Shown one piece after another: positions 54,052-62,143 of a stretch of 64,000 nt of DNA. The position numbers were made by a program, and so were the translations under genes. The stretch comes from CADEED01 sp036677145 (GTDB taxonomy: Bacteria; Pseudomonadota; Gammaproteobacteria; Steroidobacterales; Steroidobacteraceae): NCBI GenBank assembly GCA_036677145.1, contig JAKFFF010000011.1, positions 62,001-126,000 on the forward strand, read 5' to 3'. The stretch's first letter is position 1. Each line of letters begins with the position of its first letter. Below the pieces are notes generated by a model. The model was not told where the DNA came from. It did not search any database and saw only the letters and a program-made list of their open reading frames with translations.

Positions 54052-56370
54052 ATGAACTCGCCTGAATCCCCGGAGTTGCGAAAGTCCAGTCCAGCGCTCG
54101 ACGCGCAATTCCGCGTATTCGTGGAATCGGTGCGCGAGTACGCGCTGATCATGCTGGATCCCGAGGGATACATCGTGAGCTGGAACTCGGGGGCCGCCGC
54201 GATCAAGGGATACAGGGCCGACGAGATCATCGGCAAACATTTCACGAGGTTTTACCCCCAGGAAGCGCTCGACCGCGGGCTTCCCGAACACGAACTCGTC
54301 GTCGCGCGCGAGAGCGGCCGTTTCGAAGACGAAGGCTGGCGGATCCGCAAGGACGGCACGCGGTTCTGGGCGAACGTGGTCATAACCGCGTTGCGCGACT
54401 CGGCCGGCGAACTGATGGGTTTTGCCAAGGTGACGCGCGACCTGACTGAGCGTCGCAAGGCCGAAGAGGTCCTGCGCATGAGCGAGTCGCGCTTCCGTTC
54501 GCTCATCCAGGGCGTGCGCGACTATGCGATTTTCATGCTGGACCCGGATGGCCGCGTGGCGACATGGAACGACGGTGCCCAAAGAATCAAGGGCTACACC
54601 GCCGACGAAATCATCGGCGCGCACTTCTCGAAGTTCTATCCCGCGGAGGCGGTCGAACGCGGGTTCCCGGCGCACGAGATCGAAGTGGCGCTCACCGAGG
54701 GGCGATTCGAAGACGAAGGTTGGCGCCTGCGCAAGGACGGCTCGCGCTTCTGGGCGAACGTCGTGCTCACTACGCTGCGGAACGAGAAGGGCCGGCTGGT
54801 CGGATTCTCGAAGATCACGCGCGACCTCACGGAACGGCGGCGCCACGAGAACGCCTTGCGGGCGAGCGAGGAACGCTTCCGTTTGCTCGTCGAAGGTGTG
54901 ATCGACTACGCGATCATCACGCTCGATCAGGAAGGATTCGTCACCTCCTGGAACAACGGCGCGGCGCAATTGAATCAGTACCCGCCCGCGGAAATCATCG
55001 GCAAACATTTCTCGCGTCTCTATCCGCACGAAGAGATCCTGGCCAACAAGCCGTGGGAAGACCTGATCAGCGCGGGCAAGATCGGGCGCACGGCCTCCGA
55101 GGGTTGGCGGGTGCGGCGCGACGGCACGCGTTACTGGTCCAACAACGTCATTGCAGCGCTCCGCGAGACGGAGAGCAGCATGCGCTCTTACTACATGGTT
55201 ACGCAGGATCTCACGCAGCGTCGCCACGCCGAGTCGCTCGTCGACGCGGCCCATCGCACCAATGAATTCATCGCGATGCTGGCCCACGAGCTGCGTAATC
55301 CGCTGGCGCCGATCCGCAACGCGGTGGCGCTCATGCAGCGCAAGGGCATGGGTGATCCGGTGCTGGAGTCGATGCGCCAGACCATCGACCGGCAAAGCGT
55401 GCAGCTGACGCGCATCGTTGACGAACTGCTCGACGTCAATCGCGTGGCGCGCGGCCGCTTCAGCGTGGAACGCCGGCCCATCGATCTGCAGGACGTGCTG
55501 GCGCGCGCGGTCGAATCCAGTCGCCCGCTGATCGAGCAGCATGGCCTGGAATTCGAGATGGAAGTGCCGCCGGATCCGCTGCCCGTGAACGGTGACACGA
55601 TGCGGCTGGTCCAGGTCTTCGTGAATCTGCTCAACAACGCCGCGAAATACACGCCGGCGCCCGGACGCGTGCGCCTCGAAGTGCTGCGTGGTGAACGCGA
55701 AGTGATCGTGCGCGTGCATGACACGGGGCGCGGCATTCCCGAGGATTCCCTCGAGCGTGTCTTCGAGTTGTTCATGCAGGTTGCGCCGGATGCCGGTGGC
55801 GCGCAGGGTGGCCTCGGCGTGGGCCTCGCGTTGGTACAGCGCATCGTCGAGTTGCACGGTGGACGAGTGATTGCACGCAGCGCGGGCATTGGGCTGGGCA
55901 GCGAGTTCAGCGTCCACTTGCCCACCGCGAACCAGAGCATCGAATCACCGGCCGAGCCGCTGGCGGCGCCGAGCCATCATTCGATGCGCGTGCTGGTGGT
56001 GGATGACAACCGCGACGCCGCCGACAGCCTCAAGGTGCTCCTCGAAACCGCGAACCAGGATGCCCGCATCGCTTACGACGGCGCGGCCGCGCTGGACATG
56101 GCGGCGTCCTTCCTGCCCGAAGTGGTGCTGCTCGATATCGGCATGCCGAGCATGGATGGCTACGAAGTGGCGCGCCGGTTGCGCGCGCTGGCGCTCACGC
56201 CGCGCCCGACCCTGGTGGCGCTCACCGGCTGGGGTCAGTCCGCGGACAAGGAGCGGGCGAGTGCGGCTGGCTTCGACCAGCACTTCACGAAGCCGGTGAA
56301 TCCCGACGAGCTGCTCAGCTATGTGAACATGCTCGCGCAGCGACGGGATGGTCAGGCGCGCTCACTCTGA
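54052..56370 (+). CDS. Soluble hybrid histidine kinase with three PAS domains
   Basis: Protein of 772 aa. No membrane helix. Three PAS domains in tandem (about 18-140, 145-265, 270-390), each with the pattern YA(L/I)xxLDxxGxVxxWNxGA...IIGxHF...RKDGTRFWAN, so they arose by duplication. HisKA with EFIAMLAHELRNPLAPI, ATPase boxes NLLNNAAKYT, VHDTGRGI, GGLGVGLALVQ, then a receiver with Asp in VVLLDIGMPSMDGYE. It ends with a phosphorelay receiver but no HPt. The 3' end overlaps the convergent gene by 9 bp. Confidence 0.92.
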   Translation: MNSPESPELRKSSPALDAQFRVFVESVREYALIMLDPEGYIVSWNSGAAAIKGYRADEIIGKHFTRFYPQEALDRGLPEHELVVARESGRFEDEGWRIRKDGTRFWANVVITALRDSAGELMGFAKVTRDLTERRKAEEVLRMSESRFRSLIQGVRDYAIFMLDPDGRVATWNDGAQRIKGYTADEIIGAHFSKFYPAEAVERGFPAHEIEVALTEGRFEDEGWRLRKDGSRFWANVVLTTLRNEKGRLVGFSKITRDLTERRRHENALRASEERFRLLVEGVIDYAIITLDQEGFVTSWNNGAAQLNQYPPAEIIGKHFSRLYPHEEILANKPWEDLISAGKIGRTASEGWRVRRDGTRYWSNNVIAALRETESSMRSYYMVTQDLTQRRHAESLVDAAHRTNEFIAMLAHELRNPLAPIRNAVALMQRKGMGDPVLESMRQTIDRQSVQLTRIVDELLDVNRVARGRFSVERRPIDLQDVLARAVESSRPLIEQHGLEFEMEVPPDPLPVNGDTMRLVQVFVNLLNNAAKYTPAPGRVRLEVLRGEREVIVRVHDTGRGIPEDSLERVFELFMQVAPDAGGAQGGLGVGLALVQRIVELHGGRVIARSAGIGLGSEFSVHLPTANQSIESPAEPLAAPSHHSMRVLVVDDNRDAADSLKVLLETANQDARIAYDGAAALDMAASFLPEVVLLDIGMPSMDGYEVARRLRALALTPRPTLVALTGWGQSADKERASAAGFDQHFTKPVNPDELLSYVNMLAQRRDGQARSL

Positions 56371-58020
56371 TCGCGCGACTGCTTCCTTCGGTTCCGTCGC
56401 ATTGCCCTCGACTTCTTCCCAGCCCTGATCCCAGGAATTCACCTCGAAGCGCCTGGTCATCGGAAAACTCGCGGGACGCAGGTATTCGAAGCGCTGGTCA
56501 TAGTCGAGCTGTGTCGCGTATCGCGGCTCGGTTTCGAGGATGGTGCCGGCGGTCAGGCTGCCGAGGATGAACATCTTGCCCGGCCGCGCACGTTCGACGG
56601 CTTCGATCCAGAATCGCCGTCGCGCGAACAGCGCGGCGTGGATGTGCAGGTCTCCGGTGCCGGTGATCTTGCCGCTCGCGACCCGGATGTCGCGGCCCGC
56701 GATCAACGCGAGAAAATCCCGCGAGATCAGCACATCGCGCGGATCCTTGGAATAGACCAGGTCATTTTCGATCTCGACGTCCGCAGGGGTGTATACCGTG
56801 AAGATGCCGGATACGACGCCGCTCACGTAGAGCGTCGCGCCCTTCTCGCCGATGAGGTAGCGCGGACGTTGTGAGGAGGTGGCGCGCTGCAGTTCACCTG
56901 CGCCGTTAGCCGGGCGCCAGACGAAGCTGCCGTCGGAGTTGAAGATGATTCGCGTATCGACGGGGAACAGAAGCCGGTCGCCTTCTTCACCACCATTGAC
57001 CACGTCGGGCATGTCCCGCGGCAATGTCACCCGCTCGGTGCGGGTCTCGGTGCCGCCCTGGAACACCTCCCGGGCGCGTTTGCGCGTGCCCACCGGTGCA
57101 TCGGTGAGGCGCGCGGCGGAAGTGGTGACCTTGCCGAAGAAACGGGGCTCGACACCCTTGCTGAACGCAAGCCCGATTTCGGAATTGCTGTGGAAGCGGC
57201 CGTCGATCACGTCATCGTGCAGCCGGATGTTCGGATCCCAGTGATTGACGAGTTGCGTGAAGCTGGAGAACGCGAGCCGCTTGAGCGACAGCTTCGTGCG
57301 CATGCGCTTGCCTTCGTTCTCGGTCATGATTTCCGCGATGACCTGTTCGAGGCCGGTGCTGTCAGGGGCGGGTTGCCGCAGCACCCGTGCGGTGTATTCG
57401 CGTCCTTCCTCCTGCCAGGTGAGTTCCGTTTCGGTCGTGTTCGTTTCGAGCAGCTTCTGCGCGAGCTTCTCCACGTTCTTGCGCAGCATGACCTGCTCGG
57501 TTTCGTGCACCACCGCGACCGGGGCCGGCGGCTCGTCGGCGGTCTCGACCTGCTCGGTGGATTCGGACGTGGTAGCTAGTACGTTGCCGGAGGCGGGCGC
57601 ATCGGGAGCCACGGGACTGGCTTCCAGCGGGCGCGGCGATTCTTCCGGCATCGGTTCGATTTTCCCGGGCGTGGCCGCAACCAGGGTTTGTTCGGAGATG
57701 CCCGGATCTTCGATGACTTTCGCGGGTTCGGGAGGCGGCGCTGGAATCGGCAGTGCGGCATCGTTGAATTCCGGACTGCTCGGACCCGCGCGGGTTTCGA
57801 TCTGCACGGACAGTTCGGGGACATCGAGATCGTCTTCGCCTGAGTCGAACAACACGGCGGCGAACATGAACAGCACCGCGAGATGAATGGCGGCAGAAAT
57901 CCCGAGGGTGGTGGTGATGTCCCGGTGGGTCGTGCTAAGCGGAATCCAAAACGCTGCCCACGCCCGACGTAACGTCAGCGCCGCGTTATGACGCGATATG
58001 GCGAACGCGGGTGATGACAC
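56362..58020 (-). CDS. Hypothetical membrane-anchored protein, TonB-like N-terminus and large C-terminal domain
   Basis: Protein of 552 aa from GTG 58020; GGAGG at 58031-58027 with 6-nt spacing supports it. One helix (ITTTLGISAAIHLAVLFMFAAVLF, about 35-58), then an acidic Pro-rich linker (to about 170). A helical segment follows (MLRKNVEKLAQKLLETNTTETELTWQEEG). The C-terminal half carries pilus/exoprotein-like strand repeats: TLYVSGVVSGIFTVYTPADVEIENDLVYSKDPRD, GTGDLHIHAALFARRRF, and ILGSLTAGTILETEPRYATQLDYDQRFEYLRP. This resembles DUF4900/PilX-associated surface modules by memory only. Function unknown; periplasmic or surface location inferred. Confidence 0.7.
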   Translation of the reverse strand: MSSPAFAISRHNAALTLRRAWAAFWIPLSTTHRDITTTLGISAAIHLAVLFMFAAVLFDSGEDDLDVPELSVQIETRAGPSSPEFNDAALPIPAPPPEPAKVIEDPGISEQTLVAATPGKIEPMPEESPRPLEASPVAPDAPASGNVLATTSESTEQVETADEPPAPVAVVHETEQVMLRKNVEKLAQKLLETNTTETELTWQEEGREYTARVLRQPAPDSTGLEQVIAEIMTENEGKRMRTKLSLKRLAFSSFTQLVNHWDPNIRLHDDVIDGRFHSNSEIGLAFSKGVEPRFFGKVTTSAARLTDAPVGTRKRAREVFQGGTETRTERVTLPRDMPDVVNGGEEGDRLLFPVDTRIIFNSDGSFVWRPANGAGELQRATSSQRPRYLIGEKGATLYVSGVVSGIFTVYTPADVEIENDLVYSKDPRDVLISRDFLALIAGRDIRVASGKITGTGDLHIHAALFARRRFWIEAVERARPGKMFILGSLTAGTILETEPRYATQLDYDQRFEYLRPASFPMTRRFEVNSWDQGWEEVEGNATEPKEAVARSE

Positions 58021-58093
58021 CCGAGACCTCCAGGACAGTTCCCCTCGGCGTCTATCTTGCTCCTATCGCAGCGCAGCGGTCACGGACTTTGCT

Positions 58094-60115
58094 TCATCGT
58101 CTGGCGCTCGGATCGCCACTTGGAGGAGGGGCGCGATCGACGCCCGAGGGTGGTCCGAGGATCTCGGTCAGGATGGGTTTAAGGCCATCGGCCCACACCT
58201 GGTACGCCCTGGGTGTCAGGTGCAGTCCGTCATTGGTCATTCCAGCGAAAAGATTGCCTTGCTGGTCGGCAAGTTGTTCGTTGATGTTTACGTAACGCAA
58301 AGTCTTGCCATCGGCCAGGCGCGCCAGGCCTTTGTTTGCCGTGTCGATGATGGGCATCACCTGGATGTTGTCGTTGCGCGGCGTGATGCCGGTGATCACC
58401 ACAATCGCTTTCGGCGCGCGCCGCCGGATTTCTCCGACGATTGCCGTAATACCTCTGACAACTTCGTCCGCGCGGGCCTGCGTGTCGCCGAGCGGCGCGG
58501 CGCGTCCGATGTTGTTTGTGCCCGCCATGAGCACGACGACTTTCGGGTTCACCCCATCTAGCTCGCCGTTTTGCAGACGCCACAGGATGTGCTGCGTCTT
58601 GTCGGCGCCCCAGCCGAAGTTCGCGGCATTCCAGCCGGTGAAATTCGCGCGCCAGTTCTCGTACAGGTCCTTCCACGCCGCGTCGCTGGTGCCCCAGCGC
58701 CGGGTGATGGAATCGCCGAGGAAGTAGACGTCGATCTGACCCTGTGTGCGCTTTTCCAGCAGTTGCTCGTGCGCAATTCTCGAGTTTTCGTCGGTGCGCG
58801 GGGTCGCCACGTCGGCCCGCTCGATCGGCGGTTTGCCGGCAACCAGCGCCTCGAGCCACGCGGCCGAGCGTTGTGTCCAGGGTAACGCCTGTTCGGGCGT
58901 CGCCAGGTGGTTGTGCGGTGAATCGATCATCGGCGCCGCTTCCTTCGGCCCTTTGATCTCATTGAAAGCCGCCCAGATGCTCACCGGTGGAGTCAGGGTG
59001 TCGAGGAAACCCATCGACACGAGCGACGGTACCTTGATGCGCGACGCGCAGTTGGCGGAGTCGAAATACTGCGCGGTCTCGAGCACTTGAGGGTCCTTGT
59101 GGTCCCAGAAGGGATAGCCGGTCTTGCGGCCGTGCGCCGTGCCGTTCACATCAGCGCCCGCCGGCACGTTGATGAGCATCGCGGTGACCTTCGGATTCAA
59201 TCCCGCGGCACACAGGCTTTGCTGTCCACCCATGCTCGTACCCATGACAACCAGTGTCTTGCCATCCCAGTCGGGGCGGCTCGCCAGATAGTCGACCGCG
59301 CGGATGTCGGCCAGGTACATGTAGAGGAAATAGTTCTTGTCGCGATTGCGCGTTTCGATCGTGTTGTATTTCTTGAGAGCTTCGGGCAACGCGTCGTAAT
59401 ACGCCTTGGGCTGGTCGGGCATCACGTCGTGCGGCTCGATGTTCACGGCGAGCCAGCCTTCGGCGGCGCGATCCGTGACCCAGGATTTCTGCAGCGGGTA
59501 GGGCGCGCTCGCCCACTGCAGGATCAAGAGGCCGGGATATTTCTTCTTGTTAGTTGGATCCGTGGGCTTCGCCACCTGTCCCCAGACGTTTTTACCTTCC
59601 ACGTGATTCATCTTCAGGATGGCGAAGTCGACGCCGTCCTTCTCACTGGGCTTGGCCGTCAGCACCGGATTCGCTGGCACCTTGCGCAGTTGTTTGATCT
59701 TGCCGGCCCAGAACGCATCGAAGTCTCGCGGGGCGGGAATCGCGGGAGCTATCTTCTCGGGCGCGACCGCGGCGCCCAATGCGCGCGGCTTCGCGCCGGG
59801 CAGGGGCTCGGTGATTTCGACATACACCATGCCGGGTTCGTCGAGTTTCGCTTCGATCTTCGCCGGACGTCCGGGATGGAGTGTGCCGCGGCCAATCTCT
59901 TCGAGGTTGTTCTTGCGGATCACGTAGCTGACCGGCGGTGAACTCCACGGCAGCGTCACGTTCCAGCCGGCTGTTTCACCGAGCGCGTAGATGCCGGAGG
60001 CGTTGAAGGGCACGTAGTGCGGACCACCGGATTCGTCGGCATGTGTGGCAACGGTACCGAGCAGGCCTGCGCAGGCCAGCAACAGCGCCGCGAGCGGCGC
60101 GCGAAACTTCTTCAT
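58094..60115 (-). CDS. Exported two-domain carbohydrate esterase: AXE1-like hydrolase plus SGNH/GDSL hydrolase
   Basis: Protein of 673 aa from ATG 60115 with a GGGGG ribosome site. Signal peptide MKKFRAPLAALLLACAGLLG...ATHA. Domain 1 (about 80-425) is an alpha/beta hydrolase of acetylxylan-esterase type: nucleophile GTSMGGQQ, Asp in MGFLDTLTPP, His in DSPHNHLATPEQ. Domain 2 (about 445-650) is an SGNH hydrolase: block I FLGDSITRRWG, block II NFGWGADKT, block III MAGTNNIG, block V DGLHLT. Both active sites look complete. Likely removes acetyl groups from a polysaccharide in the periplasm. Last gene of the glycan-related operon. Confidence 0.88.
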   Translation of the reverse strand: MKKFRAPLAALLLACAGLLGTVATHADESGGPHYVPFNASGIYALGETAGWNVTLPWSSPPVSYVIRKNNLEEIGRGTLHPGRPAKIEAKLDEPGMVYVEITEPLPGAKPRALGAAVAPEKIAPAIPAPRDFDAFWAGKIKQLRKVPANPVLTAKPSEKDGVDFAILKMNHVEGKNVWGQVAKPTDPTNKKKYPGLLILQWASAPYPLQKSWVTDRAAEGWLAVNIEPHDVMPDQPKAYYDALPEALKKYNTIETRNRDKNYFLYMYLADIRAVDYLASRPDWDGKTLVVMGTSMGGQQSLCAAGLNPKVTAMLINVPAGADVNGTAHGRKTGYPFWDHKDPQVLETAQYFDSANCASRIKVPSLVSMGFLDTLTPPVSIWAAFNEIKGPKEAAPMIDSPHNHLATPEQALPWTQRSAAWLEALVAGKPPIERADVATPRTDENSRIAHEQLLEKRTQGQIDVYFLGDSITRRWGTSDAAWKDLYENWRANFTGWNAANFGWGADKTQHILWRLQNGELDGVNPKVVVLMAGTNNIGRAAPLGDTQARADEVVRGITAIVGEIRRRAPKAIVVITGITPRNDNIQVMPIIDTANKGLARLADGKTLRYVNINEQLADQQGNLFAGMTNDGLHLTPRAYQVWADGLKPILTEILGPPSGVDRAPPPSGDPSARR

Positions 60116-60138
60116 GAATCCCCCAATTATCGAAAGAG

Positions 60139-61299
60139 TCAGACGACGGGTCGGGTCGCCACTCGTTGTGCCTCGAGCACGAGCTCGGCCGCGAGCAATG
60201 CCTGCTCCTGGTTCTGTGCGACCTCGCTGCGCTCGGCCACGTCCGCCACGAACTGCGGTCCGAACGGCAGCACGACCTTGCTGCAATCGATGTAGCTGGC
60301 CTTCTTCTTGTCGACGACGTACAGGTGATTGCCGCCCTTGAGGCCCGACGCGACGTTCGTGTACTTGCGCAGCTCGATGTAGCCCTCGGTGCCGAGCACG
60401 AACAAACGGCCATCACCCCAGGTGTCGAGGCCGTCCGGCGTGAACCAGTCGACGCGCACGTAACCCGTGCCGCCGTTGCCGGTGATGACCATGTCGCCGA
60501 AATCCTCGAAGTTCGGATACTGCGGATACGCCACGTTGCCGGTCTGCGCGGCGACTACGTGCGCCTTCGTGCTGTTGGTGTAATAAAGGAACTGATCCGC
60601 CTGGTGCGAGCCGATGTCGCAGAGGATGCCGCCGTAACGCGCCTTGTCGAAGAACCATGCCGGCCGGCTCGGCGCGTTCACGCGATGCGGGCCGAGATTG
60701 ATGGTCTGGATGACCTTGCCGATGACGCCTTGTTTGATGAGTTCGCCCGCATACACAGCCGAGCGCACTTCGAGCCGCTCGGAATACATGATGGCGAATT
60801 TGCGTTTTGTTTCCTTCACGGCCTTGCGCACGGCCGCGAGCTGTTCGAGCGTCGTGATTCCGGGCTTGTCGGCGAGGTAGTCCTTGCCGGCTTTCATCAC
60901 ACGGATGCCGAGCGCGGCGCGCAAGTCCGGAATCGGCGCGCCGAGCACGAGCTGAATCGACTTGTCGTTGAGGATTTCGTCTTCGCTCGCGGCGAGCTTC
61001 ACATCGCCGAATTCCTTGCGGAACTGCGCGATCTGCGCCGGATCCTGCGTATGGAAGGAAACCAGTTCACCGCCGCCGCGCTGCACCGCGCGCGTCATGC
61101 CGTAGATGTGCGCATGATCCATGCCGATCGCCGCGAAGCGGATCTTGTGCGTGGGCTGGATTTCCGCCGTCGCCGTGTTCGCCGGATCGACCGTGAACGC
61201 ACCAGACGACCCCTGCGCCAATGCCGTGCTGGAAACCCCTGTAAACATTCCCGCGATTCCCGCGGCCTGCAGAAAATCGCGCCGATTCGGTCCGCTCAT
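60139..61299 (-). CDS. Tat-exported Gfo/Idh/MocA-family oxidoreductase
   Basis: Protein of 386 aa. I choose ATG 61299 (MSGPNRRDFLQ) because GGAGGGG at 61312-61306 sits 6 nt before it; in-frame ATGs at 61314 and 61323 lie within or upstream of that site. Twin-arginine signal NRRDFLQAAGIAGMFTGVSSTALA. NAD(P)-binding Rossmann part IRFAAIGMDHAHIYGMTRA lacks the usual GxGxxG. DKPGITTLEQL (EKP-like) and GGILCDIGSHQADQFLYY (substrate motif) are present. Export with a tightly bound cofactor, as in GFOR enzymes, is inferred; substrate probably a sugar derivative. 23 bp before the esterase gene. Confidence 0.87.
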   Translation of the reverse strand: MSGPNRRDFLQAAGIAGMFTGVSSTALAQGSSGAFTVDPANTATAEIQPTHKIRFAAIGMDHAHIYGMTRAVQRGGGELVSFHTQDPAQIAQFRKEFGDVKLAASEDEILNDKSIQLVLGAPIPDLRAALGIRVMKAGKDYLADKPGITTLEQLAAVRKAVKETKRKFAIMYSERLEVRSAVYAGELIKQGVIGKVIQTINLGPHRVNAPSRPAWFFDKARYGGILCDIGSHQADQFLYYTNSTKAHVVAAQTGNVAYPQYPNFEDFGDMVITGNGGTGYVRVDWFTPDGLDTWGDGRLFVLGTEGYIELRKYTNVASGLKGGNHLYVVDKKKASYIDCSKVVLPFGPQFVADVAERSEVAQNQEQALLAAELVLEAQRVATRPVV

Positions 61300-61351
61300 C
61301 GATTGCCCCTCCATCGATTTCATTCATCGAGTGAGGGGCAACCATACCGAC

Positions 61352-62143
61352 TCAACCCTTGCGAGCCAATCTCCAGATTGCGAGCGCGCTGAAGGTCACG
61401 GTGAATGCGACAAGGACACCGATGGACAACAGCGGTGGGAAGAATTGGAACTTGGTGATGCCGGCCGCGTGCATCGCGAGCTGGTCCATGTGGAACTGCG
61501 GCCAGAACGGCGCCTGGAAGTGCATGGACTGCGGCAGCGGAAAGAACATGCCCGACAGATAACACCCGGGAATGAAGAGGAGATTCGCATAGCCGGGTGC
61601 AGCCGAGCCTTTGACCAGCGTGCCGATCAACAGTCCCAGCGCACAGAACGGAAGCGAGCCGCTGAGCAGCGCGATACTGATCAAGACGATCTTGCCCGCG
61701 TCGAGTGACAGCTTGCCGGTCGACAGCGCCATGATCAGCATGGGGGTGTAACTGATGACGCAGTAGGCGAGTCCCACGCCAATCTTCGCGACGAGCCATG
61801 CGCCCGTCGGCGCGGGTTGCGCGCGACGAAGCAGCGTGAGGCCCGATTCGCGCTCCAGCGCGAGATTCGTGCTGATCATGAACAGCGCCGGCATGCTGAC
61901 CGCCATCACGGCGAATCCCGCGAACAAGTAAACGCCGAGCTCCGGATCCTTTGCGATCGCTTCGCCGGCGATTACCACGGCGAACAGCGAATACAACGCG
62001 GTCGGGATCAGCATCATGGGCAGCGCCAGGGCGGGATTGCGCAACATGCGCACGAATTCGTAACGGAATTCCGTCCAGTAGGCGCCTAACAAACGGCTGG
62101 TCGGAATGATGTCGAAATTCTGCGCCAGGACCTGCGTGTTCAT
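61352..62143 (-). CDS. ABC-2 type transporter permease
   Basis: Protein of 263 aa with six hydrophobic helices: LALPMMLIPTALYSLFAVVIAG, YLFAGFAVMAVSMPALFMIS, VGLAYCVISYTPMLIMAL, IVLISIALLSGSLPFCALGLLIGTL, YANLLFIPGCYLSGMFFPLP, and the last PPLLSIGVLVAFTVTFSALAIW. The ERESGLTLLRRAQP loop is the usual ATPase coupling segment. The ATG overlaps the stop of the ATPase fusion by 4 bp, so the two form one exporter. Substrate unknown (lipid, glycan or drug). Confidence 0.92.
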   Translation of the reverse strand: MNTQVLAQNFDIIPTSRLLGAYWTEFRYEFVRMLRNPALALPMMLIPTALYSLFAVVIAGEAIAKDPELGVYLFAGFAVMAVSMPALFMISTNLALERESGLTLLRRAQPAPTGAWLVAKIGVGLAYCVISYTPMLIMALSTGKLSLDAGKIVLISIALLSGSLPFCALGLLIGTLVKGSAAPGYANLLFIPGCYLSGMFFPLPQSMHFQAPFWPQFHMDQLAMHAAGITKFQFFPPLLSIGVLVAFTVTFSALAIWRLARKG

